Part shown: positions 1 to 8,156 of the stretch, one piece after another
Numbering within the stretch: position 1 is the stretch's first letter
How the letters are laid out: each line of letters opens with the position of its first letter
Origin: Fodinibius sediminis
GTDB taxonomy: Bacteria; Bacteroidota; Rhodothermia; Balneolales; Balneolaceae
Reading direction: 5' to 3'
Length of the DNA: 64,000 nucleotides
Assembly (NCBI RefSeq): GCF_900182555.1
Contig: NZ_FXTH01000007.1
Location: forward strand, 62,001 to 126,000
Translations under genes and position numbers: made by a program
The notes under the pieces: model-generated
Told to the model about the DNA's origin: nothing
Database searches by the model: none
The model's input: the letters and a program-made list of their open reading frames with translations, nothing else

Positions 1-1666
1 CACTCTCATTACCGAGTTCATCGACCAGCGAAACAGCTGCCCCGGTAAATGTCCCATGGCCATTGGTTTCCGGCAATCTGATATTTTGCTGTGATCCCGG
101 GTAGATCGCTATTTCCCAGTGCGATCCGTATCGCTTCTTGACAACCCACAGCCAGGGCTCTTTCTCCCCGCGATCGTCCGGGTACGCACGTAGCAGAAAT
201 TGATCATCCATCTTCAGGGCCTGCACATTCGGACGTTTTGGCAGTGAGTCTGTCAGCCAGTGCGTAGCCGGTACCAGGGCTTCACCAGGATAAAGCCCGG
301 CAAGCGGAGGATTGCTGTTTCCATCGGGCATCAGGGCCTTCATGCTAAAGTGAATACTTCCGCTTGCTCCGGGGTGACTGCGGGCAATCTGCACCTGTTG
401 TTCAATTTCCCGCTCGGGCCATGCATTGGATTTGGATTGAAGGCGGCTCGTATAGATACCCGGCCACAAGTGCCGTTCTTTGTTATTTTGCTGATGCCAC
501 CATTCCAGCAGAACGGGAAAACTCTGGGCTTCCTGGGCTACAGGCCAATATAACTGGGGGGCCAGGTAATCGACCCATCCCTCCTGCAGCCATTTCCGGG
601 CATCGGCGTAAATTCTGTTGAAGGCATCCAGCCCCTTGATTTGTTTGGGATGACCCGGCCGCCAGATGCCGAACGGCGATATTCCAAAGCGGATGTGGGG
701 ATCAATAAGCTTAATCTCACTGTTCAAACGTTTAATAAAATCATTGACATTCTCTCTCCGCCAGTCATCCCGCTGCCGGCCTCTGTTTCTTTTCCTGTGC
801 CGACCAAAAGAATGTCCGTCGGGGAAAGGAAGAAATTTTCCATTTTCCATGCGCTTTGGATAGGGATAGAAATAATCGTCCAGGTGAACCCCGTCAATGT
901 CATAGCGCCGGACAACATCAGTGATAATATTGATGGAATACTGTTGAACCTTTTCTTGTCCCGGATCCAGCCACAAATAATCACCATACTGTACCACCAT
1001 CTCTGGATGGAGATTTTTGATATGATCAGGAGCCAGTCCGCTATCCGCAGACGGATGGTAGGCACGGAAAGGATTAAACCAGGCATGCAGTTCCAAGCCC
1101 CGCTGGTGAGCTTCCTTTACTGCAAACTTCAGCGGGTCATAGAAAGGTTCCGGAGCCTTGCCCTGGCGACCGGTCAGGTATTCAGACCAGGGCTCAAAAG
1201 GCGAATGATAAAAGGCGTCTGCAGCAGGTCGTACCTGCAGGATTATGGCGTTCATATTCATTCCCACAGCGCGATCCATCATCGTTTTGAGCTCCTCTTT
1301 CTGATGGTCCACGGAGAGTCCCGGCTCTGAGGGCCAGTCAATATTATCCACCGTAGCGATCCAGACCCCTCGGAATTCACGAGGGGTTTCAGGAAGGTTG
1401 TTATAAGGAGCCCGAAGTGTGTAAGTGGCATAAGGAGCCGCAGGCTCCTCCGGCAACTGCTCCCCCGGGGGTTCCTCATCAGCTGAATCATCCTCCGACG
1501 GTGTCTCAGGCTCAACCTGTTCAGGCTCTTTTTGAGAACCTTCTGTTATAACAGCTCTGGGAGACGAACACCCCAGGAAAAGAACCATAAGCATGGCTAA
1601 CAGGATCCATCCCGATACCTGCGCCTTTCTATTGGATATATTCTGGCCAGAACCCTGATTACTCAT
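1..1666 (-). CDS. GHL10/DUF187 family glycoside hydrolase lipoprotein, 3' end outside the window
   Basis: The open reading frame begins at ATG 1666 and is still open at base 1, so about 555 residues are visible and the C-terminus is missing. A signal peptide ends in a lipobox (VLFLGC, Cys near residue 33), followed by an acidic, proline-rich linker of about 45 residues. The catalytic TIM barrel shows the family signatures FRGVWIATV, HAWFNPFR, IDGVHLDDYFYPYP and YLAPQLYWP. GHL10 proteins include the E. coli glycan hydrolase DigH, which acts on denuded peptidoglycan, and are related to the PNAG hydrolase domain of PgaB. A periplasmic or surface hydrolase for an amino-sugar glycan is therefore a reasonable inference that fits nagA and nagB elsewhere in the window. 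The exact substrate is unknown. Family assignment is firm. Confidence 0.9.
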   Translation of the reverse strand, partial: MSNQGSGQNISNRKAQVSGWILLAMLMVLFLGCSSPRAVITEGSQKEPEQVEPETPSEDDSADEEPPGEQLPEEPAAPYATYTLRAPYNNLPETPREFRGVWIATVDNIDWPSEPGLSVDHQKEELKTMMDRAVGMNMNAIILQVRPAADAFYHSPFEPWSEYLTGRQGKAPEPFYDPLKFAVKEAHQRGLELHAWFNPFRAYHPSADSGLAPDHIKNLHPEMVVQYGDYLWLDPGQEKVQQYSINIITDVVRRYDIDGVHLDDYFYPYPKRMENGKFLPFPDGHSFGRHRKRNRGRQRDDWRRENVNDFIKRLNSEIKLIDPHIRFGISPFGIWRPGHPKQIKGLDAFNRIYADARKWLQEGWVDYLAPQLYWPVAQEAQSFPVLLEWWHQQNNKERHLWPGIYTSRLQSKSNAWPEREIEQQVQIARSHPGASGSIHFSMKALMPDGNSNPPLAGLYPGEALVPATHWLTDSLPKRPNVQALKMDDQFLLRAYPDDRGEKEPWLWVVKKRYGSHWEIAIYPGSQQNIRLPETNGHGTFTGAAVSLVDELGNES

Positions 1667-1840
1667 GAATAATTATAATACTAATGATTTTTAGCCATCT
1701 TTCCTGGTCTGTCTTCATCTTGGGTATCCGTACCACCCAAGTGCCCCAGCTCGCCAAAGTGATCCAGAATGCTTTAACAAGCAGAAAATGTCTCGGTATA
1801 CCCTCAAGGCCGTTCAAAATATCATAAATTTCTCCCTATT

Positions 1841-4800
1841 TTAATAGCGAAATGTGTAAGCCCTCCCCTCTTCAGACAGTTCTCTGATTTCTGTGGTACC
1901 GTCAAACCAGCGTATTTCCAATGAAGACGCCTTTTCCTCTGTTCCCAAAACCTGAGCAGCACTGTGCTGCGAGCGATATCCTGAGCCCGCCTGTATTTCC
2001 CTGGCGGGTCCTTTGCTCCCATCTTCGTAAACCAGGCGCATGGAAGAGCCTATGGCATTCCTGTTTCCTGCAGGACCTATCAGCCGAACATACAATCCCT
2101 GTCTTTGGGCCTGGTTGATATAGAGGACAGCAGGTCCCCCGTTTTGGGATACCGCTAAGTCAGCTCGTCCGTCTTTGTTGAAATCACTTACGGCAGCACC
2201 CCGCTGTTCCCCGTAAATCTCTATACCGCTCTGGTGGCCCGGAACCGCTCGGAAATGCCCATGGCCATCCCCCAGCAACAAAAGTCCCCGTCCGGCATCC
2301 AGCCGAAAAATACCAGATGGAAACGAAAAGTCGTTCTGACTCAAAAAAAGATCCTCTTTTCCATCATTATTAAAATCGGCAGTGCCTGCATGAAACGCAG
2401 CTGAAAACTGAGCCTTCCGGGGCAAAGGATAAGCAGAAAACCCACTTTCCGAACTCAAAAATATCATGTGCTGTACCGTATTGATTTCCCTTGAGGGAAT
2501 AGTGCCCGGATCCTGCCCGACGATATCCCCCACCGATGACCGGGCATACTGTTTATGCGAGGTAATACGTCCCAGTAACGAGGGCATGGAATCCATTTCA
2601 TATAATTTGCGGCGGGGTACATAGGCCTGCAGATCAGACTCGTAATAGCTGTCAATAATATCCAGTGTCCCATTTACGTCAAAATCACCGTAGAATAATT
2701 TGAGCGGATGTCCCCCGGTCGGCTTATAAATGCTGTTACTCCCGATGTTTGTAGCAACAATATCAGGGCATCCATCCCCATTAAAATCACCGGTAGCAAC
2801 GCCGTGCCACCATCCCTTGTAGTTATTAAACCCGTAATCAGTACTTACGTCAATAAAATTGCCGTCCCGATTTTCCAACAGTGCAATGGAATCCCACGAA
2901 CGGCTCAGCACAAGATCCGGATCACCATCCCGGTCATAATCGGTAAACACGGCTCCCGACACCAGGCCAATTTCGTTAAACCTTCTCGAATTCACTGGAT
3001 CCCTCACAAAATGCCCATTCTCATTCCTGAAAAGCCGTGAAGAGGCATTGCGTGGGTATTCGCCCGGCATAAATGCTCCCCCGATGAAAAGGTCAAGATC
3101 ACCATCGCCGTCATAATCCGAGGCGGCTACTGGTCCCGTCGTAGAAAGAACCCCCGGCAGTTCCTGTACATCTGCGGATGTGTTATCAATATTATACATA
3201 AAGCCGGAAGGCACCTGCGGACTGCCCTGTTCAAAATTTGCACTACCCAGTACCAGCTTCAGTCTTTTTTCCGTCTGCCACCCGGCCAGCCCCGTTTGAT
3301 CTCCCCCTGCTGAACGGCTGAGTTCTTCTATTTCAGTTCTTTCCAGCTCACTGTTTCCATTATTTCTAAATATACCAATCTGACCTCCTTTCCCGGACGT
3401 AATAAACAGATCATCATATCCATCCCGATCATAATCCATCCATCCCACCCCGGGACCCTGCCGACTCAGCAGCGCAGGCAGCAAAGGTTGCACATTAAAA
3501 TCCGTATATCTGTCTTCATGATGGACATATGCAATCTGATCGGAGGCGTCCCTGAATAAAGGCGGCTCGCCTTCCGATGATGAATCCCTCCTACTTTTCA
3601 TCACAGCTGATGATTGATCTACAACATACACCCGATTGGATTGCACGCCATCGATCGTGCTTACCGATTCATCCGGCCAGGTGACGGTTAACTGGTGATT
3701 AATATTTTCAGGATCGGCCGCAAAAAAGGCCATGGGTTGAGATCCTGATACATAGGAGCCGCCGGCACTAATCTGCTTCTGCTGAACCACTTTTGCCCCC
3801 TCCAACCGTATTTTTGCTCCAATTCCTGCAGTATTGGGAGGTTTGCCCTTCAACGTAACCGCAATACGTGGGGCACTGGTCTGGTTCTGATAAACCACGG
3901 CTTCTGTATTAAACCTGTTGATGACAAAGTCTGCATCCCCGTCGTTGTCCAGATCAGCAATAGCCATTCCCAGAGAGATATCATCCTCGGTGAAACCCCA
4001 TGACTCACTCTTATCGGTGAAGGTTAAATCCTGATTATTACGGAGCATTCTATTGGGCAGGTCCAGCCGTGGATAGCGTAAGATATCGCCCGTGCTTTGC
4101 ATAGTCCGGGATGTCTGTCGATTCAGTTCAATTTGGGTATCCAGGTCCTGGTAATCAAAGGCGTATCCGGTCGTCAGAATCAAATCTTCATAACCGTCCA
4201 GATCAATATCAAGAAAATTCGTTGCCCATGACCATTCGGTGGCCGTTACATTGGCATAGCTGGAAATTTCCGCAAAGGTGTGATCTCCACGATTTAGGTA
4301 AAGAGAATTACGATTATACTGGGGACGTCCATCAATGGGATCTAGATGCTCGGAAAGCTGGCGCAGCCTGCGCTGATGCCTGCTGCTCAGCATCTCAGAA
4401 ACAAAAAAATCGGTAAATCCATCCCGGTTGATATCTGAAAAGTCCACTCCCATGGAAGAAAAACTCATACTTCGAATCGCATGCTTGTCAGCACTTCTGA
4501 ATGTTCCATCCCCCTGGTTCATCCACAGCCGATCCGGCGTCCAAAAATCGTTGGCGACAAAAAGGTCGGGATGGCCATCGCTGTTGATATCCTGAAACTT
4601 TGCGGTCAGTCCCCAGTCCCGGAAGAGGCCGACCGGTCTCCCTTCGGCATTTAAAAAGTGTTTTTTTTCATCCGTCACTTTCTCGAAGGTGCCGTCACCC
4701 CGGTTAATATACAGATGGTCTTTGGCCCCGTATTCATTACGATAAGAACGGCCGTCCGTTTTGATAATGCCGTAATATTGATCAAAGGGAGGAACCACCA

Positions 4801-5497
4801 CCAGCGAGTCTCCCTGTTTGCGAACCGTATTTTCGGTAGATAATTCATCTGCTGAATAAAGGTCCCGCACGGTCTTCAACTTATAGTTTGATATGTACAG
4901 GTCCAGATCACCATCCGCATCAATATCGGCGAGTGCCATCGTATTGCTGCCCCGGGAGTCCTGAAGCCCGCTGTTTTCTTTCAGGGTAAACCGTCCCTTC
5001 CCATCATTGATGTAAAGCACATTTTCTTTCGTCAGGGAGGTGATTAGAAGATCGGGATGGGAGTCACCATTCACATCCGCAAAGATTACCCCCGTGGAGT
5101 TGTAGCCCTTATGTGCCAAATTGGCTTCTTCAGTAATATCAACAAATTGAAGCCCGCCTATATTTCTATAGAGTTTGTTGGGACCTTCAAGGCTGGCCAG
5201 ATAGATGTCAACCCATCCATCTCCATCCACATCCGCTGTTGTCACGCCCGAACCGTTTAGAAAATTACGATTTTCTTCAATACTCGCCCGACTGACGGAA
5301 TTGATAAAATCGATATTACTGTCAGAAGCATCTACTTTTTTGAAACCGGTGCTCCCAAAAAAACCCGGAGAAAGCTCGGCCCACTGGTAGCCCTCCTCCT
5401 GGTGCCACTGCAAGTCATCCGAGGAACTGCAGCTTCCCATTAGAACCATCAACAGAAAAAATCCAGTAATTTTTTTAAAGTGCCCGAATAAGCTCAT
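1841..5497 (-). CDS. FG-GAP/VCBS repeat lipoprotein with two ASPIC/UnbV domains
   Basis: This 1218-residue protein starts with a signal peptide and lipobox (LMGSC, Cys near residue 23). It contains many calcium-binding-like FG-GAP/VCBS repeats of the form DxDxDGxxDL. An ASPIC/UnbV module ends each half: one near residues 545-600 (GIGAKIRLEG, ISAGGSYVSGSQP) and one near 1135-1210 (AIGSSMRLVYEDG, IQAGSGYRSQHS). The protein thus looks like a tandem duplication of the usual single propeller plus ASPIC/UnbV unit, which is typically about 550-650 residues. The family (CRTAC1-like) is common beside SusC/SusD genes in Bacteroidota and is thought to bind carbohydrate or protein at the cell surface. 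No catalytic function is established. It lies after a terminator, so it may have its own promoter within 5498-5598. Confidence 0.9.
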   Translation of the reverse strand: MSLFGHFKKITGFFLLMVLMGSCSSSDDLQWHQEEGYQWAELSPGFFGSTGFKKVDASDSNIDFINSVSRASIEENRNFLNGSGVTTADVDGDGWVDIYLASLEGPNKLYRNIGGLQFVDITEEANLAHKGYNSTGVIFADVNGDSHPDLLITSLTKENVLYINDGKGRFTLKENSGLQDSRGSNTMALADIDADGDLDLYISNYKLKTVRDLYSADELSTENTVRKQGDSLVVVPPFDQYYGIIKTDGRSYRNEYGAKDHLYINRGDGTFEKVTDEKKHFLNAEGRPVGLFRDWGLTAKFQDINSDGHPDLFVANDFWTPDRLWMNQGDGTFRSADKHAIRSMSFSSMGVDFSDINRDGFTDFFVSEMLSSRHQRRLRQLSEHLDPIDGRPQYNRNSLYLNRGDHTFAEISSYANVTATEWSWATNFLDIDLDGYEDLILTTGYAFDYQDLDTQIELNRQTSRTMQSTGDILRYPRLDLPNRMLRNNQDLTFTDKSESWGFTEDDISLGMAIADLDNDGDADFVINRFNTEAVVYQNQTSAPRIAVTLKGKPPNTAGIGAKIRLEGAKVVQQKQISAGGSYVSGSQPMAFFAADPENINHQLTVTWPDESVSTIDGVQSNRVYVVDQSSAVMKSRRDSSSEGEPPLFRDASDQIAYVHHEDRYTDFNVQPLLPALLSRQGPGVGWMDYDRDGYDDLFITSGKGGQIGIFRNNGNSELERTEIEELSRSAGGDQTGLAGWQTEKRLKLVLGSANFEQGSPQVPSGFMYNIDNTSADVQELPGVLSTTGPVAASDYDGDGDLDLFIGGAFMPGEYPRNASSRLFRNENGHFVRDPVNSRRFNEIGLVSGAVFTDYDRDGDPDLVLSRSWDSIALLENRDGNFIDVSTDYGFNNYKGWWHGVATGDFNGDGCPDIVATNIGSNSIYKPTGGHPLKLFYGDFDVNGTLDIIDSYYESDLQAYVPRRKLYEMDSMPSLLGRITSHKQYARSSVGDIVGQDPGTIPSREINTVQHMIFLSSESGFSAYPLPRKAQFSAAFHAGTADFNNDGKEDLFLSQNDFSFPSGIFRLDAGRGLLLLGDGHGHFRAVPGHQSGIEIYGEQRGAAVSDFNKDGRADLAVSQNGGPAVLYINQAQRQGLYVRLIGPAGNRNAIGSSMRLVYEDGSKGPAREIQAGSGYRSQHSAAQVLGTEEKASSLEIRWFDGTTEIRELSEEGRAYTFRY

Positions 5498-5598
5498 TCA
5501 TTTAAAACTAAGAAAATACGATTATCAGCGGTTTGTCATCCAGCAGCAGGCAGAAGTCAACAAACTGCTTATCTTGATAAACTGACCCTTGTTGATAT

Positions 5599-5637
5599 AA
5601 AAAAAGGCAACATCCCCGGGAGAGGATATTGCCTTTT
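5599..5637 (-). terminator. Rho-independent terminator after the Gfo/Idh/MocA gene
   Basis: Arms 5602-5615 and 5624-5637 form a 14-bp stem with one mismatch and an 8-base loop. On the minus strand the stem is followed directly by seven T residues (5605-5599, partly overlapping the arm). It begins 16 bases after the stop codon at 5654. The stem also starts with a run of A, so it could act in the opposite direction too, but no plus-strand gene is present. Confidence 0.85.
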
Positions 5638-5653
5638 GAGATTGATCTGCGAT

Positions 5654-6997
5654 TTACAGCACCTCTGTTTGTCCCGGTACCGGTACAGGATATTTCCCGT
5701 CTTCGTTGGGTACCACTGGAGGCGTTGCTTCCCATCCATACTCTTCTGGCATGACACTTTTCTGGGAGTTTAGCGCCTCTTCCCAGTTGATCACTTTGCC
5801 GGAATAGGTGGCCATTCGCCCCATGAGAGCCGTCATGGTACTTTTAGCTCCATATTCGGTGTTGTTAATATGATCACCATTGCGGATGGCCGCAAAAAGT
5901 TCATCATGTTCCTGCTGATAGGGGTTGGGATCTCCCTCCCCGTCATGATCGTAAAGGGTTTCGCCGTCCCAGCTCTTCAGCACAGCTGTATCTCCGCTTG
6001 TATGAATCGAACCCCGGGTTGTCTGGAATGACTCCGCCACGCGGTTCATCGTATCGGGCTGGTGTCGGCACTGGCTGGCAATGACCGCCCCGCTGGGATA
6101 GGTGAATTCCACAAAGTGATGATCAAAGATCTGGCCGTGATCACGGCCGGTCCGGACTTCTCGTCCACCCATGCCCTGAGCAGATATGGGGTATTCACCG
6201 ATAAGCCAGTTCGCCACATCAATATTATGAATATGCTGTTCCATAATATGATCTCCGCAAAGCCATACAAAGTAGTACCAGTTGCGCATCTGGTATTCCA
6301 TTTCATTTTGATGAGGCTTGCGTGGACGCACCCATACGCCGGCACTGTTCCAGTATACCTGTCCGGATACGATATTCCCCACGGCGCCGTCATCTATGCG
6401 CTTTACGGCTTCACGGTAGCTGTTCTGATAATGGCGTTGCAGCCCAACTACCACGTTGAGGCCTTTCTCATCAGCTTTTTTCCCGACTTCAAGCACCTTG
6501 CGTACGCCCGGTGCATCGGTGGCCAGCGGCTTTTCCATAAATACGTGCTTGCCGGCATCAATAGCCTCTTCGAAATGATAGGGCCGGAAGCCGGGAGGCG
6601 TTGCCAGGATGACCACATCCGCCAGTGAAATGGCGTCCTTGTAGCCTTCGAAACCGGTAAACTTATGCTCTTCCGGTACATTGAGCTTCTCTTTTTCGTC
6701 GGCAAAGACCTTGGTCAGTGTTTCATAGCTGTCATCCAGCCGGTCGCGGAAAGCATCAGCCATAGCCACCAGCTGTACCCCATCGCCCGTGCTAAGGGCC
6801 TGTCGTGCGGCTCCCGTTCCACGGCCGCCACACCCTACCAGTGCAATTTTGAGGGTTGCCGCTCCAGCGGATTTTGCACGTGCACTGAATGGAAGGGAAC
6901 CAAGCATAAGTCCCCCTGCCGCCAGCGATGACGCCTTGACAAAATCCTTGCGCGAAATATTCTTGTTATCTACATGATTGTCATTGTTTGAACTCAT
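5654..6997 (-). CDS. Gfo/Idh/MocA family oxidoreductase, exported
   Basis: A 447-residue NAD(P)-dependent oxidoreductase of the Gfo/Idh/MocA family. The N-terminal Rossmann fold shows ALVGCGGRGTG near residue 52, and the family motif MEKPLA follows. The C-terminal half carries HIHNIDVANW, typical of the substrate domain. The first 45 residues resemble a Tat signal (SRKDFVK, then a hydrophobic AAGGLMLGSL stretch), but the second Arg is Lys. Tat export with bound cofactor is known for glucose-fructose oxidoreductase. It is the last gene of the operon SusC-SusD-TIM barrel-oxidoreductase and is followed by a strong terminator. A role in oxidising or reducing an imported sugar, possibly at C3, is inferred from its neighbours; the substrate is not visible. 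Confidence 0.92.
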   Translation of the reverse strand: MSSNNDNHVDNKNISRKDFVKASSLAAGGLMLGSLPFSARAKSAGAATLKIALVGCGGRGTGAARQALSTGDGVQLVAMADAFRDRLDDSYETLTKVFADEKEKLNVPEEHKFTGFEGYKDAISLADVVILATPPGFRPYHFEEAIDAGKHVFMEKPLATDAPGVRKVLEVGKKADEKGLNVVVGLQRHYQNSYREAVKRIDDGAVGNIVSGQVYWNSAGVWVRPRKPHQNEMEYQMRNWYYFVWLCGDHIMEQHIHNIDVANWLIGEYPISAQGMGGREVRTGRDHGQIFDHHFVEFTYPSGAVIASQCRHQPDTMNRVAESFQTTRGSIHTSGDTAVLKSWDGETLYDHDGEGDPNPYQQEHDELFAAIRNGDHINNTEYGAKSTMTALMGRMATYSGKVINWEEALNSQKSVMPEEYGWEATPPVVPNEDGKYPVPVPGQTEVL

Positions 6998-7055
6998 AAT
7001 TCTTACTCTGTTGTTAAGGTTAATTTCTGTGTTTCATCCGTTATGAAGATCTTCA

Positions 7056-7979
7056 TCAAAGAAAATTGTCGGCTTCCTTGTACGCATCAATGACAGCCTG
7101 CTCTCCTTCCCTGCCGTCCATTGAATTTCCGTGCTCCATACCGGCAATGCCATCAAACCCTTTCTCATAAATATATTTGAAGACATTTTTAAAGTTAATT
7201 TCCCCGGTCCCCGGCTCGTTGCGGCCCGGAACATCGCCCTGTTGGAAATAGGCAATTTCATCCCAGCACAGATCAATGTTTCTAATCAGGTTACCCTCAT
7301 TTTTCTGCATATGATAAATATCATACAGAATTTTGCATGAGGGACTGTTAACAGCCTTGCAGATCATATGCGTTTGGGTAGAAGTACGCAGAAAAAGGTC
7401 CGGCGTGTCACTCAGCGGCTCCAGTACCATTACCAGGTCGTGCGGTTCCAGCACTTCAGCTCCTCGCCGCAGGGTTTCAATGACATTGCTTGTCTGGATC
7501 CCGATCGGCAGGTCGCGCGTAAAATTACCCGGGACCACCGTCATCCATTTGGCGTTAACCCGTTTCGCTACTTCTACGGCTTCCTTACAGGCTTTCACAA
7601 AAATATCGGTGTATTCCTGTTTGCCGGCCGTAAATGAGTTGGCCGAGTTACCACCCTTGTCTATTACAAAGACCCCCATCTGCATATCCTGGCGGTCCAG
7701 TTCTTTCCCGATTTGCTCCTGCATGGCCGGCGAGCGGCCCATGAGTCCATTATCCTCGAGGGCGGTAAAACCTGCATCCGCCATAAATTTTATCTGGTCG
7801 ATGAGGTCATCACCGGCATGGTGACGGAACATCCCGAAATGGGGTGCATAATTTAAATTAAAAGTATCCTTTTGTTTTGTTTTCTCCCGGTGACGGGTGT
7901 TGCCAAGCGCAGCCGGGCTTGCCGCCATAACCGAAGCCCCTGCCAGCATACCGCTACGTAAAAAATTCTTCCTGTCCAT
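7056..7979 (-). CDS. Hydroxypyruvate isomerase-like TIM-barrel sugar isomerase/epimerase
   Basis: This 307-residue protein belongs to the xylose isomerase-like TIM-barrel family (AP endonuclease 2 fold). The metal-site motifs of hydroxypyruvate isomerases are present: VLEPLSD, LYDIYHMQKNEGN and, near the C-terminus, GMEHGNS. These supply the usual Glu, Asp, His and Glu ligands. A signal-like N-terminus (DRKNFLRSG then GASVMAASPAALG) suggests export; again the twin-arginine pair reads RK. It lies 58 bases upstream of the Gfo/Idh/MocA gene, a pairing typical of keto-sugar pathways in which the TIM barrel epimerises, isomerises or eliminates on the oxidised sugar. The true substrate cannot be read from the sequence, and true hydroxypyruvate isomerase activity is less likely for an exported protein. 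Confidence 0.85.
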   Translation of the reverse strand: MDRKNFLRSGMLAGASVMAASPAALGNTRHREKTKQKDTFNLNYAPHFGMFRHHAGDDLIDQIKFMADAGFTALEDNGLMGRSPAMQEQIGKELDRQDMQMGVFVIDKGGNSANSFTAGKQEYTDIFVKACKEAVEVAKRVNAKWMTVVPGNFTRDLPIGIQTSNVIETLRRGAEVLEPHDLVMVLEPLSDTPDLFLRTSTQTHMICKAVNSPSCKILYDIYHMQKNEGNLIRNIDLCWDEIAYFQQGDVPGRNEPGTGEINFKNVFKYIYEKGFDGIAGMEHGNSMDGREGEQAVIDAYKEADNFL

Positions 7980-8043
7980 GTTGATTATTTTATTACTAAT
8001 CTTGCAAATTATTTATCAGTACCAGCCTATTAAAATACCAAAT

Positions 8044-8109
8044 GCTTGTGGTCCCGGTAATGAATAAAGTCATTTATTGTCTCTTTATCCACTACCGGAC
8101 GTCACAAGC
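8044..8109 (-). repeat. Long imperfect inverted repeat between susD and the TIM-barrel gene
   Basis: Arms 8044-8069 and 8083-8109 pair over about 25 positions with a 13-base loop. The outer part is GCTTGTG against CACAAGC and the inner part is 8056-8069 against 8083-8096. The two mismatches in the inner arm become G-U wobbles only in minus-strand RNA, which is the direction of transcription. It starts 47 bases after the susD stop. It may be an attenuator or an RNA processing/stability hairpin that sets lower expression of the downstream enzymes. There is no long T run. Confidence 0.6.
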
Positions 8110-8156
8110 AGGAGGCATAATTGTTATTATGTAATTAAACTACCTTCAGAGGAATA

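Noticed and set aside
641-1330. Plus-strand open frame of 229 codons
   Set aside because: It lies opposite the GHL10 gene, whose protein has clear family motifs; the plus-strand product resembles nothing.
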